From: an uncultured Collinsella sp.
GTDB taxonomy: Bacteria; Actinomycetota; Coriobacteriia; Coriobacteriales; Coriobacteriaceae
Assembly: GCA_900541285.1 (NCBI GenBank)
Contig: UQJA01000011.1
Location: forward strand, 1-29,478
DNA length: 29,478 bases
Direction: 5' to 3'
How positions within the stretch are numbered: position 1 is the stretch's first letter; every line of letters starts with the position of its first letter. The position numbers and the translations under genes were made by a program. Shown here in pieces: positions 1 through 6,772 of this stretch. Under the pieces are notes generated by a model. That model saw only the letters and a program-made list of their open reading frames with translations. It did not search any database and was not told the origin of the DNA.

Positions 1-597
1 CACCACGGATACCCCCAGCACCCGCCTCCAGCCGGACTCGTCGCAGCCTATCGCCGTGACCACCGCGGTCGAAGCCACGCGGCCCCCGCGGCGGCACTTG
101 ACGTAGGTCGCGTCGAGCCAGATGTAGGGTATCGCGCGCGCATCGAGCGGCCCCTCCGCGAGGTCGGCTATCTCGGCGTCGAGGGTCGCGGCGATCGCGC
201 TCACTCGGTCCCTGCCGAGCCTCTCGATGCCCATCTTCTCGGCTATCCTCTGCACCTTCCTGGTGCTGGTGCCGGTGGCGTACATCTCGGCCACCGCCGC
301 GACGAGCGCGCGGTCGACGCGCTGGTAGCGCTCGAGGACGTCCTCGGGGAAGAAGCTGCCCGTCCTGAGCTTGGGGATTCTCAGGTTGAGCGTGCCCACG
401 CACGTCTCGAGCGTGCGGTTGCGGTAGCCGTTCCTGCTGTTGGCCCCATCGCTGCAGAGCTGGTCGGCCTCCTCGTCCATGATGGCGTTGACCACCTGCT
501 CGGCGAGCAGCCTGAGCAGCGACTGGATGTCGACCATCCCGTCGGTCGACCTCGGGATGGCGGCCTTATCCGGCATCGCGTCTGCTAATATCTCCAT
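1..597 (-). mobile_element. IS256-family (Mutator-type) transposase, partial, N-terminal 199 residues
   Basis: Reading the minus strand from an ATG at 597 gives 199 open codons that run off the left edge. The protein has the IS256 layout: an N-terminal helical region with the motif RNGYRNRT, a stretch like LNLRIPKLRTGSFFPE, then a segment (about residues 105-145) with TGTSTRKVQRIAEKMG that fits the DNA-binding part, and finally WLDATYVK, which carries the first catalytic Asp of the DDE triad. Family members are about 400 residues long, so the other two acidic residues lie outside the window. The gene catalyses cut-and-paste or copy-out transposition of its own element. It is open as far as visible. 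Codon use (many AGG and CTC codons) differs slightly from the neighbouring chromosomal genes, as expected for a mobile element. Confidence 0.87.
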
Positions 598-661
598 AGC
601 GGTCCCTGTCCTTTCCCAGAACCTGTGTTATGTAGCAATTCCAGATTCTAGGACAGGGGCC
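598..661. repeat. Probable 5' end region of the IS256-type element
   Basis: The short leader before the transposase start holds an imperfect inverted repeat, GGTCCCTGTCC at 601-611 and GGACAGGGGCC at 651-661 (10 of 11 positions pair). IS256-type elements carry terminal inverted repeats of roughly 25 bp close to the transposase start, so the element boundary is likely near 650-661. The other end is outside the window, so the exact tip and any target duplication cannot be set. Confidence 0.35.
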
Positions 662-765
662 GCTTGCGTTTGGCGGTCAGCCGTCGGCGCGCTTACACCA
701 ACATTTCCGACGCGATCGTTCCCGGCCCTTGCCAGCTCAAAATCGTCGATGGCTCGTCCGCCCGT

Positions 766-985
766 CTACACCCTTACGATCCCGCGCGCGGCGCTCAGCA
801 GCTCGTACTCCCTCCGGCTCCACTGGCGCAGCTCGGCCGCGCGTACGGCGTCGCGGCACAGGTCCAGAGACACTTCGGCTCCCTCGCAGAAGCACTCACG
901 TGCAAAGGCGCCCGAGCCGCTTGCGATGCAAGCGCTGTCGGCGAAGAGCTATCGGCTAGACGATTCGCGCGGACAGCGGCTAAAG
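766..985 (-). pseudogene. Truncated, frameshifted copy of the unknown gene at 2614-3036
   Basis: The minus strand here encodes a C-terminal fragment (…ARECFCEGAEVSLDLCRDAV…) closely matching the C-terminal half of the intact protein at 2614-3036, ending at a TAG at 766-768. By eye the DNA is roughly 85% identical over about 170 bp (781-950 against 2632-2800). The start and N-terminal half are missing, and bases are lost where the intact copy reads SSWMLF, which shifts the frame. The fragment therefore cannot make the full protein. Both copies have the same orientation and flank the AbiE module. It lies about 100 bp from the IS256-type element end, which may be linked to the truncation. Confidence 0.7.
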
Positions 986-1015
986 CGGGCGCGTGATAAA
1001 TCGATAATTGATGAG

Positions 1016-1033
1016 AACGAACACGTGTTCGTT
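1016..1033. promoter_or_regulatory. LexA-type SOS box (18-bp perfect palindrome), no clear target gene
   Basis: AACGAACACGTGTTCGTT is a perfect 18-bp palindrome. Its core CGAAC-ACGT-GTTCG fits the Gram-positive/actinobacterial LexA (DinR) consensus CGAACRNRYGTTYG. A TAAGAT hexamer follows on the plus strand about 10 bp downstream. Neither strand shows a recognisable SOS gene next to it: rightwards there is only a possible 43-codon ORF (1038-1168) of no known family, leftwards the broken gene fragment. It may be a leftover operator of a lost DNA-damage gene. Confidence 0.5.
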
Positions 1034-1197
1034 TATATGGTAAGATATATGCCAGCGGGAGCGATTTCATTCGATATCGTTCTTGCCGGTACTTTTTACT
1101 TCTGCATGCTGTCGGTGCGGACTTCGAATTCAGAGAGGACGATTACAATGCTATACGAATTTAAATAGATCTCTAATGCTTGATTAAGACCATGTCT

Positions 1198-1235
1198 ATG
1201 TCAAAAGACATATAAAAGTGTTAGTCTTTTGACAT
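1198..1235. promoter_or_regulatory. AbiEi operator: 12-bp perfect inverted repeat over the abiEi start
   Basis: ATGTCAAAAGAC (1198-1209) and GTCTTTTGACAT (1224-1235) are exact reverse complements, separated by 14 bp. The spacer holds TATAAA (1211-1216), a possible -10 element. The right arm runs into the abiEi ATG at 1234. AbiEi antitoxins are known to repress their own operon by binding inverted repeats in the promoter, so this is the expected autoregulatory operator. No Shine-Dalgarno sequence separates the arm from the start codon, so the mRNA leader is probably very short or absent. Confidence 0.75.
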
Positions 1236-1761
1236 GAAACACTTTGACGAAATATTCGAACTGGCGGCAGATGGCTACGGCATCGTGACTGCTGCGCAGG
1301 CACGCGAGATTGGCGTAACCACCGGAGAACTGAGCCGATGGTGTGTCACTGGGAAATTGATGCGCCGAGGACATGGGGTGTACAAGCTCACCCAATGGGT
1401 TCCGACGCCCCGTGACGTCTTTGCGGAGGCAGTGGCTCTTGTTGGTGACGAGGGTTTCCTGTGGGGCGAATCAGTGCTGTCTATGCACGCACTTGCACTT
1501 GTTGATCCTCGTGCCGTGACCGTGGCAACACCAAAGCGTGTTCGCCGCAAACTGCCAGCTTGGATAAAAACAGTGTCCGCTCCAGAGAATGCCAAAACGA
1601 CGTTCTATGAAGGAATCCCTTCTCAATGCGTTGCAGATGCGATTGAGGCTTGTAAGGGGTCCGTTATGACCGAACGCCTCATCGAGGCAACCAAGCACGC
1701 TCAGGCCGAGGGCCTTATTACCTCCAATGAGCATGAGAGACTGATGAAGGAGCTGTCGTGA
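1234..1761 (+). CDS. abiEi: AbiEi family antitoxin of a type IV toxin-antitoxin (abortive infection) system
   Basis: A 175-residue protein. Residues about 5-60 form a winged helix (YGIVTAAQAREIGVTTGELSRW…GKLMRRGHGVYKL), the typical AbiEi N-terminal DNA-binding domain. The rest fits the AbiEi C-terminal antitoxin domain, although it is shorter than in some homologues. AbiEi represses the operon and neutralises AbiEii without forming a stable complex with it, which is why the system is called type IV. The next gene overlaps by four bases (GTGA), the usual bicistronic arrangement with translational coupling. The perfect dyad overlapping the start is its likely binding site. The start at 1234 is chosen because it lies directly after the dyad and begins the conserved N-terminus; no upstream in-frame start fits. 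Confidence 0.87.
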   Translation: MKHFDEIFELAADGYGIVTAAQAREIGVTTGELSRWCVTGKLMRRGHGVYKLTQWVPTPRDVFAEAVALVGDEGFLWGESVLSMHALALVDPRAVTVATPKRVRRKLPAWIKTVSAPENAKTTFYEGIPSQCVADAIEACKGSVMTERLIEATKHAQAEGLITSNEHERLMKELS

Positions 1762-2591
1762 AGGTAGTCAAGAAGCCAACCAGCAGACGTAACCTTGACA
1801 TAGCGATGGACCGACTCTGCACTGATTTGGACGAAGAACCGGGCCGCGTTAAAAGGCTCATTGCGGCCGTTGTTGTTGGGCAGATGCTACCCGATGGAGC
1901 CGCAAAGGGTGGAAATGCCCTGAAGATTCGCTTTGGGAAGGATGTCACGCGGTTCTCGCGCGACCTCGATACCGCCAGGGCATCCTCACTGAACGATTGC
2001 ATGACGAAGCTTGAAGATTCACTCACTATAGGCTGGAACGGATTCTCGGGTGCCATTGTTCCGAGGGAGCCCGCATCTCCTAAGGGAATTCCAACTGCTT
2101 ACGTCATGCGTCCGTTCGAAATCAAGATTGCCTACAATGGTAAATCGTGGATGACGCTGCCGCTTGAGGTCGGTCATAACGAAATCGGCGACGCCGACGA
2201 TCCCGATATGGTTTCCTCGCCTGAAGCTGCGGCAATATTGAAAGGTCTCGGGTTTCCCGAACCAGGGCCGGTTCCGTGCATGAGGCTCGAGCATCAGATT
2301 GCTCAGAAACTTCATGCTGCGAGCAGCCCCGGCAGCGAGCGCGCCCATGATCTGATAGATCTCCAGATTGCAATTTCCAACGGGGAAATTGATTACCTAA
2401 AAACTCGAGAGGTCTGTATCAGACTCTTTGCGTATCGTGCGGAGCAGGAGTGGCCTCCAATGATCTCGAGGGGAGTGGGCTGGGACTCACTGTATTTCTC
2501 CCAGGCGGAAGGACTTAACGTTTTGCCGACTGTCGATGATGCCGTGGCATGGGCGAACGATTTGATTGCAAAAATCGATTCTGCTCGTTAG
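1758..2591 (+). CDS. abiEii: AbiEii nucleotidyltransferase toxin
   Basis: A 277-residue protein of the AbiEii/DUF1814 family, DNA polymerase beta-like nucleotidyltransferases. Residues about 50-75 carry the nucleotidyltransferase motif GGNALKIRFG…TRFSRDLD, whose glycines and closing acidic residue match the family's active-site pattern. Further conserved segments are KIAYNGKSWMTLPLEVG and, near residue 203, HDLIDL, typical of the C-terminal part. AbiEii toxins transfer nucleotides to RNA targets and cause growth arrest on phage infection. The start is a GTG at 1758 overlapping the abiEi stop, with AAGGAG at 1747-1752 as ribosome binding site. The length is usual for the family and all visible motifs are present, so the toxin looks functional. 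Confidence 0.88.
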   Translation: MKVVKKPTSRRNLDIAMDRLCTDLDEEPGRVKRLIAAVVVGQMLPDGAAKGGNALKIRFGKDVTRFSRDLDTARASSLNDCMTKLEDSLTIGWNGFSGAIVPREPASPKGIPTAYVMRPFEIKIAYNGKSWMTLPLEVGHNEIGDADDPDMVSSPEAAAILKGLGFPEPGPVPCMRLEHQIAQKLHAASSPGSERAHDLIDLQIAISNGEIDYLKTREVCIRLFAYRAEQEWPPMISRGVGWDSLYFSQAEGLNVLPTVDDAVAWANDLIAKIDSAR

Positions 2592-2613
2592 TGACACTGC
2601 TGAGATCTCTCGC

Positions 2614-3036
2614 TTACGCCATAGCAACCCCACGCGCGGCGCTCAGCAGCTCGTACCCCCTCTGGCTCCATTGACGCAGCTCAGCGGCGTTGACGGCGTC
2701 GCGGCACAGGTCCAGGAACACCTCGGCTCTCTCGCAGAAGCACTCGCGGGCAAAGTCACCCGAGCCGTCCGCGATGCACTCGCCGTCGGCGAAGAGCATC
2801 CAGCTGGACGGCTTACGAGAGTCATTTCCGAGCAGCTTGATCTGCAGTACGTGCGGATTGCCGGCGGCGCAGAGCTCTTCCTCGAGCACCTGCACCGTAA
2901 AGCGCATCTGGTGGGAGAGGCTGCTCTTGACCATGGCCGAGGCATGGCCGCTCGGCTCGTCCAGAAGATGCATTCGCTTTGGCTTGGCTGCCAGATTGTG
3001 GAAATTGCGCTCACTGCGCACAGAGAAATTGTCCAT
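2614..3036 (-). CDS. Protein of unknown function, 140 residues
   Basis: I do not recognise the family. The start is the ATG at 3036, preceded by a good AAAGGAG site seven bases upstream; the frame stays open further upstream but without conserved sequence. The protein has a basic N-terminus, a probable beta-rich middle (MRFTVQVLEEELCAAGNPHVLQIKLLG, SSWMLFADGECI) and an alpha-helical end with a Cys-containing stretch (ARECFCERAEVFLDLCRDAV). There is no signal peptide or membrane segment, so it is probably cytosolic. A truncated second copy at 766-985 shows that the gene was duplicated, and the AbiE pair sits between the copies. It is transcribed towards abiEii (convergent, 22 bp apart). Its upstream region is strongly structured (3138-3231). 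Confidence 0.6.
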   Translation of the reverse strand: MDNFSVRSERNFHNLAAKPKRMHLLDEPSGHASAMVKSSLSHQMRFTVQVLEEELCAAGNPHVLQIKLLGNDSRKPSSWMLFADGECIADGSGDFARECFCERAEVFLDLCRDAVNAAELRQWSQRGYELLSAARGVAMA

Positions 3037-3137
3037 ACGGACTCCTTTCATCGATGTTGGCAGGGCCACCGTGCCTCTTGGCTGGTTGGCGTCGGGATCG
3101 TGGAGCCAACTCTCTACCCCGACTCTGGATAAAACGC

Positions 3138-3154
3138 GCCCGCTCCTTGCGGGC
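3138..3154 (-). terminator. Hairpin with short U tract on the minus strand
   Basis: GCCCGC-TCCTT-GCGGGC is a perfect 6-bp stem. On the minus strand it is followed by GCG and then TTTTATCC, so it resembles a weak intrinsic terminator or attenuator about 100 bp upstream of the gene at 2614-3036. No minus-strand gene lies to its right, which favours a leader (attenuator) role or a relic over an ordinary gene end. Confidence 0.4.
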
Positions 3155-3183
3155 ACGATGGAGTCTATCAGCGCGCGTGGACG

Positions 3184-3231
3184 GAAATCAAGCGCCGCCT
3201 GCGAAATGACGTGCAAGCGGCGCTTGATTTC
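3184..3231. repeat. 15-bp perfect inverted repeat in the leader region
   Basis: GAAATCAAGCGCCGC (3184-3198) and GCGGCGCTTGATTTC (3217-3231) pair without mismatch around an 18-base loop. No long T tract follows on either strand. It may be a bidirectional terminator between the minus-strand unknown gene and the plus-strand ATPase, or a small palindromic repeat element. Confidence 0.45.
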
Positions 3232-3254
3232 GCCGGCTGCTGTTAGGCTTAAAT

Positions 3255-3366
3255 TCGAAAAAGTGTCGAAATATCCCGTGTAAAAGTACGGAAAAGTGTC
3301 GTAATGCACACTTTAGAACTTCGAAAAAGTGTCGAAATGAGCACCTAATAACTACGAAAAGTGTAT
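3255..3366. repeat. Array of four dyads with exact 33-bp period upstream of the ATPase gene
   Basis: The motif CGAAAAAGTGTCGA or a close variant begins at 3256, 3289, 3322 and 3355, exactly 33 bp apart each time. Units 1 and 3 read TTCGA-AAAAGTG-TCGAA, a 5-bp dyad. Unit 2 reads TACGG-AAAAGTG-TCGTA, where a left-arm change is matched by a right-arm change. Unit 4 reads TAC-GAAAAGT-GTA. Paired changes suggest selection on the dyad. The spacing is close to three helical turns, which would put bound proteins on one DNA face. The array ends about 38 bp before the ATPase start, so it is most likely a multi-site operator. Confidence 0.7.
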
Positions 3367-3403
3367 CCTAGTGCTAAAACAGCACGTAATAAGGGGTGCG
3401 CTT

Positions 3404-4726
3404 ATGCTACAGAGAAAAGCGAAAGCACAGTTTGAATCTTGGCTTGCCTCGTCGCCTAACAAGGCTCTTTTGGTCAAGGGCGCCCGACAGGTAGGAAAGT
3501 CATATTTGGTCAATGTCTTTGCAAATGAATCGTTCGAAAATGTCGTGACGTTCGACCTTATCGCCGACGCGTCCGTGCGCGATTCGTTTTTGGCGGCGAA
3601 AAGTGCGGATGACCTGCTTATGCGTATGTCTATTGCTGCAACGCAGGCGATGGTTGCGAACAAGACCGTTGTGGTTATCGACGAGGTGCAGCGATGCCCC
3701 AACGTGGTGACGTTTATCAAATATCTGGTCCAGCGCGGCGACTTTCGATACATCCTTACCGGATCGCTCCTTGGCGTTGAGCTCGAGGGCATCGATTCCC
3801 TGCCGGTGGGGTATGTCGAGCAGGTCCAGATGTACCCGCTCGACTTTGAGGAGTTTTGCTGGGCAAATGGCGTTGGTGCCAGCGTGTTTGACATGCTCAG
3901 AGACTGTCTAAAGGATGAGGGGGAGCTCCCCGGCTACCTGTATGACCGCTTGCTCGATCTGTTCCATCAGTATGTGGTGGTGGGAGGCATGCCCGACGCG
4001 GTCAATTCCTTCTTGGCGACGCGCAATGTCGACGAGGTTCGAAACATCCACCGCGATCTTCACGCCCTGTATCGCGATGACATCGCAAAGTACGCTCCGC
4101 CCGAGCTGCGCTTGGTTATTCTCGATATCTACGATTTGATTCCCAGCGAGGCTGGCTCCAAAAACAAGCGATTTAAGCTGTCGTCGATTAACGGTGTCAA
4201 ACGTTTTTCGCAGGTGACAGATCATTTTCTCTGGTTGTCGGAGGCAGGCGTTGCGCTTCCCGTGTATAACGTAACGGCGCCCGTGGCACCCCTGCTATTG
4301 GGGGAGCAGCGAAATCTATTTAAGCTGTTTTACCTGGACACCGGAATGCTCATGTCGTCGTATTCCAAAAGGGTCGCTCAAGGCGTTTTTGATGGGGAGG
4401 CGGAAGACGCCTTTGGCATGAACATGGGGGCGGCGTTTGAGGGCTTCGTTGCCCAAGAGCTCAAAGCTCATGGATTTAGATTGCGCTACTTTACGTCCAA
4501 AAAGGTCGGTGAGCTCGATTTTGTGGAAGAGACGCTCGATGGGGAAGTGCTCGCCATCGAGGTCAAGTCGGGCAAGAGCTTTAAGTCCCACGCGGCGCTC
4601 GATAACGCACTGGCAACGAAGGGCTACGGAATCGATCGCGCCCTGGTGCTTGCGGAATGTAATCTTCACCGCGATGGTGACGTGCTGTATCTGCCCATCT
4701 TTATGGCAGGGCTTTTGGAGCCGTAA
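3404..4726 (+). CDS. AAA-type ATPase with DUF4143 C-terminal domain
   Basis: A 440-residue protein of the AAA_14/DUF4143 family. Walker A is GARQVGKS (about residues 26-33) and Walker B is VVVIDE (about 89-94), followed by the typical QRCP. The central region KYAPPELRLVI…GVKRFSQVTDHFLWL is typical of these proteins. The C-terminal DUF4143 part carries GELDFV…AIEVKSGKS, which resembles the D…ExK motif of PD-(D/E)XK nucleases. The family is widespread in gut bacteria; its role is not established, and DNA-related or defence roles have been proposed. The start at 3404 is chosen over 3371 because an AAGGGG site precedes it and the family N-terminus begins there. It stands alone as a single-gene unit behind the 33-bp dyad array. 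Confidence 0.87.
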   Translation: MLQRKAKAQFESWLASSPNKALLVKGARQVGKSYLVNVFANESFENVVTFDLIADASVRDSFLAAKSADDLLMRMSIAATQAMVANKTVVVIDEVQRCPNVVTFIKYLVQRGDFRYILTGSLLGVELEGIDSLPVGYVEQVQMYPLDFEEFCWANGVGASVFDMLRDCLKDEGELPGYLYDRLLDLFHQYVVVGGMPDAVNSFLATRNVDEVRNIHRDLHALYRDDIAKYAPPELRLVILDIYDLIPSEAGSKNKRFKLSSINGVKRFSQVTDHFLWLSEAGVALPVYNVTAPVAPLLLGEQRNLFKLFYLDTGMLMSSYSKRVAQGVFDGEAEDAFGMNMGAAFEGFVAQELKAHGFRLRYFTSKKVGELDFVEETLDGEVLAIEVKSGKSFKSHAALDNALATKGYGIDRALVLAECNLHRDGDVLYLPIFMAGLLEP

Positions 4727-4763
4727 CGTGCTGCTGGCTTTTCCGGCGCTCCCTTAACCCCCG

Positions 4764-5720
4764 CTACTCGTCTCCGTCGTTGGGGTCGCCCTTGAGGGTG
4801 TTGATGTCCAGGTACTGGTTGTCGTCCTCTTTTTGCTGTGTTGCCGATTCGGACGCGGTGGGGCCGCGGAACAGCTGGAATCCCTCAAACGCAATGACGC
4901 CGAGCAGGGCAATGACAATGGCGATAAAGGCAACCTTGACTGCCTGCGGAAATTCCGAGAAACGCAGCGCCTTTTCCTCGGCGTAATAATCGGCGAAGCG
5001 CTCTTCGCCCGTGCTTTTGGTATATGTCGGTGCGGACGCGGCCTCCGGGTCATATTCCGGTGCGGGCGTGGCAGCGTACGGATCGTCGAGATAATCGCTC
5101 GACGCGGTGCCATAGTCCTCTGTCTCGATGCGACTGTTGCCAGCATAGCCATCGGAATAATCGGAATATGCCGTACCGCCCTCATAGTCTGCGGCGCTCG
5201 TGTTGGCGGCAAAAAGCGGGTTAACTGGAACGTCGAGCGCCGGCATGCCGGTAGAGGTCTCATCCAGATCGGTTGCAGCCCAGGAATCGTAGGCAACCTG
5301 ATGGGCAACGGACTCATCGAGCCTTGCGACCGAAGGCTTGCGTGCCGCAGGAACAGGCAACTGCTGGGCGCTGTACATAACGGTGCTGTCGGCCGATTTG
5401 CCCTGCGTCGCTGCAGCGAGAAATGCCGCCGTCTCGGACGGGTCGCTTGCGGGGCGGGGAGCGGGCGTGGGCGCCGAAGTGGGTGCGGGCGTCGAAACAG
5501 ACGACTGCGCAGGAGTCGGCGCAGGTGCGGGATTGGGGCTTGACGGGCGAGCCCCGCCGCCGCCCATGAGTTCGTCGGCGGTCCACGGGCGATCATCCAT
5601 CACGTCGTCAAGGCTCAGCGAAAACAGGTCGTCTTCACCCTCATCGAACATGCGGTGCACATGTCCACCAATTGCCGGAATCAATCCGCGACCGGTGCAT
5701 GATGCCTTGCTCAACGCCAT
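4764..5720 (-). CDS. Proline/alanine-rich protein with one C-terminal membrane segment
   Basis: 318 residues from an ATG at 5720, preceded by GAAAGGATGG; an in-frame extension to 5816 has no ribosome site and is unlikely. Residues 1-60 are soluble and acidic (DEGEDDLFSLSLDDVMDD). A Pro/Ala/Thr/Ser-rich low-complexity linker follows, then a Tyr/Asp-rich stretch (YSDYSDGYAG…DYLDDPYAATPAPEYDPE). Near the C-terminus one hydrophobic helix (VAFIAIVIALLGVIAFEGF) is followed by about 35 mostly polar residues. There is no signal peptide, so the long N-terminal part is probably cytoplasmic with a short external tail. I do not recognise the family. It is convergent with the ATPase gene (37 bp gap) and downstream of the YheO-type gene on the same strand, with its own -10 element at 5755-5760. 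Confidence 0.7.
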   Translation of the reverse strand: MALSKASCTGRGLIPAIGGHVHRMFDEGEDDLFSLSLDDVMDDRPWTADELMGGGGARPSSPNPAPAPTPAQSSVSTPAPTSAPTPAPRPASDPSETAAFLAAATQGKSADSTVMYSAQQLPVPAARKPSVARLDESVAHQVAYDSWAATDLDETSTGMPALDVPVNPLFAANTSAADYEGGTAYSDYSDGYAGNSRIETEDYGTASSDYLDDPYAATPAPEYDPEAASAPTYTKSTGEERFADYYAEEKALRFSEFPQAVKVAFIAIVIALLGVIAFEGFQLFRGPTASESATQQKEDDNQYLDINTLKGDPNDGDE

Positions 5721-5754
5721 TCTGTTCCATCCTTTCGAAATACCAATGACATCG

Positions 5755-5760
5755 ATTATA
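5755..5760 (-). promoter_or_regulatory. Perfect -10 element for the 4764-5720 gene
   Basis: On the minus strand the hexamer reads TATAAT, 34 bp before the ATG at 5720, which would give a leader of about 28 bases. No clear TTGACA-like -35 sits 16-18 bp upstream (the region reads near GACCGAG), so the promoter may depend on an activator or an extended -10 contact. Confidence 0.45.
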
Positions 5761-5804
5761 TGGAACTTCCCAAGCGGCTCGGTCTTGGATTCGTGCTTTC
5801 CAGA

Positions 5805-5840
5805 ACTCGCGCCCAAAAGGGGAGGGCAATCCAGGCGAGT
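5805..5840 (-). terminator. Weak hairpin after the YheO-type gene
   Basis: ACTCGC (5805-5810) pairs with GCGAGT (5835-5840), with an inner GCCC/GGGC stem, just past the stop of the regulator gene on the minus strand. There is no T tract, so termination would be inefficient and some read-through into 4764-5720 is possible. Confidence 0.3.
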
Positions 5841-5842
5841 GC

Positions 5843-6496
5843 CTACTTGTCGCCGGCCGCCGCCTTGGCCTCATTGAGGTAGCTATAGAAGCTGTATTTG
5901 GAGATGCCAAAGAACTCGCAGGCGCGCTCGCTCGACTTGGAAATGAGGAAGGCGCCACGACGGTCGAGGTAGCCAATGGCACGAATGCGCTCGTCTTTGG
6001 TCATGAGCGCCGCGGGCTTGCCCACAAACTGCTCGCACTCGTGCAGCAGGTCCTCGAGCAGGTCGCCGATGTTCTTGGTAATGGGCTCGGGCTCGGTATA
6101 GCCCGTGCTGCCGGTGCCGGCAAAGGCATCGAGCGAGCGCTCAAAAGCCTTCATGAGCGTAATGTCAAAGTTGATGCCCAAAATGCCGACGGGTTTGCCC
6201 TCGTCGTTGCGGATAAAGATGGTAGAGGACTTGAGCAGCTTACCGTCGGCGGTTTTAGTGAGGTACGGCTCGCGGTCGTGTATGTCGGTGGTGCCCTCGT
6301 GCATGGACTCAAACACGATATGGCTGGGGCCGTCACCCAGTTTGCGCCCGCTGACGTGGCCGTTTTCGATCACTACGATGGAGTGGTCCACGTCCTCGGT
6401 CTCCAGATCGTGGACGACGACTTCGCAGTTGGGGCCAAATTGGAGCGCCAGGCCGTGTGCGAGGCGCTTGTAAAACTCAATCTGTGCGGGGGTCAT
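5843..6496 (-). CDS. YheO-like PAS/HTH transcriptional regulator
   Basis: 217 residues from an ATG at 6496, with AGGAAGG eight bases upstream. Residues about 1-120 form a YheO-type PAS-like sensor (FGPNCEVVVHDL…HSIVVIENGHVSGRKLGD…PVGILGINFD). Residues about 165-212 form the DauR-like helix-turn-helix (KDERIRAIGYLDRRGAFLISKSSERACEFFGISKYSFYSYLNEA). Family members regulate small-metabolite catabolism. It is transcribed divergently from ygeX, and the 276-bp shared intergenic region holds two AACAAA-type dyads, so it is very likely the local regulator of the purine cluster; this is inferred from position. The length fits the family and the sequence is intact. Confidence 0.85.
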   Translation of the reverse strand: MTPAQIEFYKRLAHGLALQFGPNCEVVVHDLETEDVDHSIVVIENGHVSGRKLGDGPSHIVFESMHEGTTDIHDREPYLTKTADGKLLKSSTIFIRNDEGKPVGILGINFDITLMKAFERSLDAFAGTGSTGYTEPEPITKNIGDLLEDLLHECEQFVGKPAALMTKDERIRAIGYLDRRGAFLISKSSERACEFFGISKYSFYSYLNEAKAAAGDK

Positions 6497-6615
6497 GGGT
6501 ACCTTCCTAAAAATTAGTTTGGGCTCACTGTGCCATAAACCACACCTGTTCGCAAATAACGAAAGCGGCGCTGCGTTGTGTGACCGTTCGGCGGCGAAAA
6601 AGTACCGATTGCGGC

Positions 6616-6682
6616 AACAAACAATTTGTTAGGTTGCAAATCAAAAAGTGTGATAGAACAGTGCTAACAAACTTCTTGTTTG
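6616..6682. promoter_or_regulatory. Two AACAAA-type dyads between regulator and ygeX
   Basis: AACAAA-CAA-TTTGTT (6616-6630) is a perfect 6-bp dyad. CAAAC-TTCTT-GTTTG (6668-6682), preceded by AA, repeats the same half-site 50 bp further on. Both lie in the divergent 6497-6772 region, about 90-160 bp before the ygeX start. They are candidate binding sites for the YheO-type regulator. No convincing -35/-10 pair was found for ygeX. Confidence 0.45.
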
Positions 6683-6772
6683 GCATCCACATAAAAGTTC
6701 AGTCGCATGAATGGGAATGGGCTGAAACGCGTATGCGGGGGCCGGCAAGAGAGGACTTAAGGAGTTCACCGT

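Noticed and set aside
440..1168. Plus-strand ORF of 242 codons across the IS end and pseudogene
   Set aside because: It crosses the transposase start, the element end and a gene fragment on the other strand; its sequence resembles no family. Only its last 43 codons after the LexA-type box are mentioned as a possible short ORF.
2566..3132. Plus-strand ORF of 188 codons
   Set aside because: It is antisense to the better supported minus-strand gene, which has a good ribosome site and a paralogous fragment in the same frame.
3037..3135. T-box riboswitch in the leader of the unknown minus-strand gene
   Set aside because: A GGTGG-like stretch is present, but the T-box core (TGGNACCGCG) and the downstream gene type do not match.
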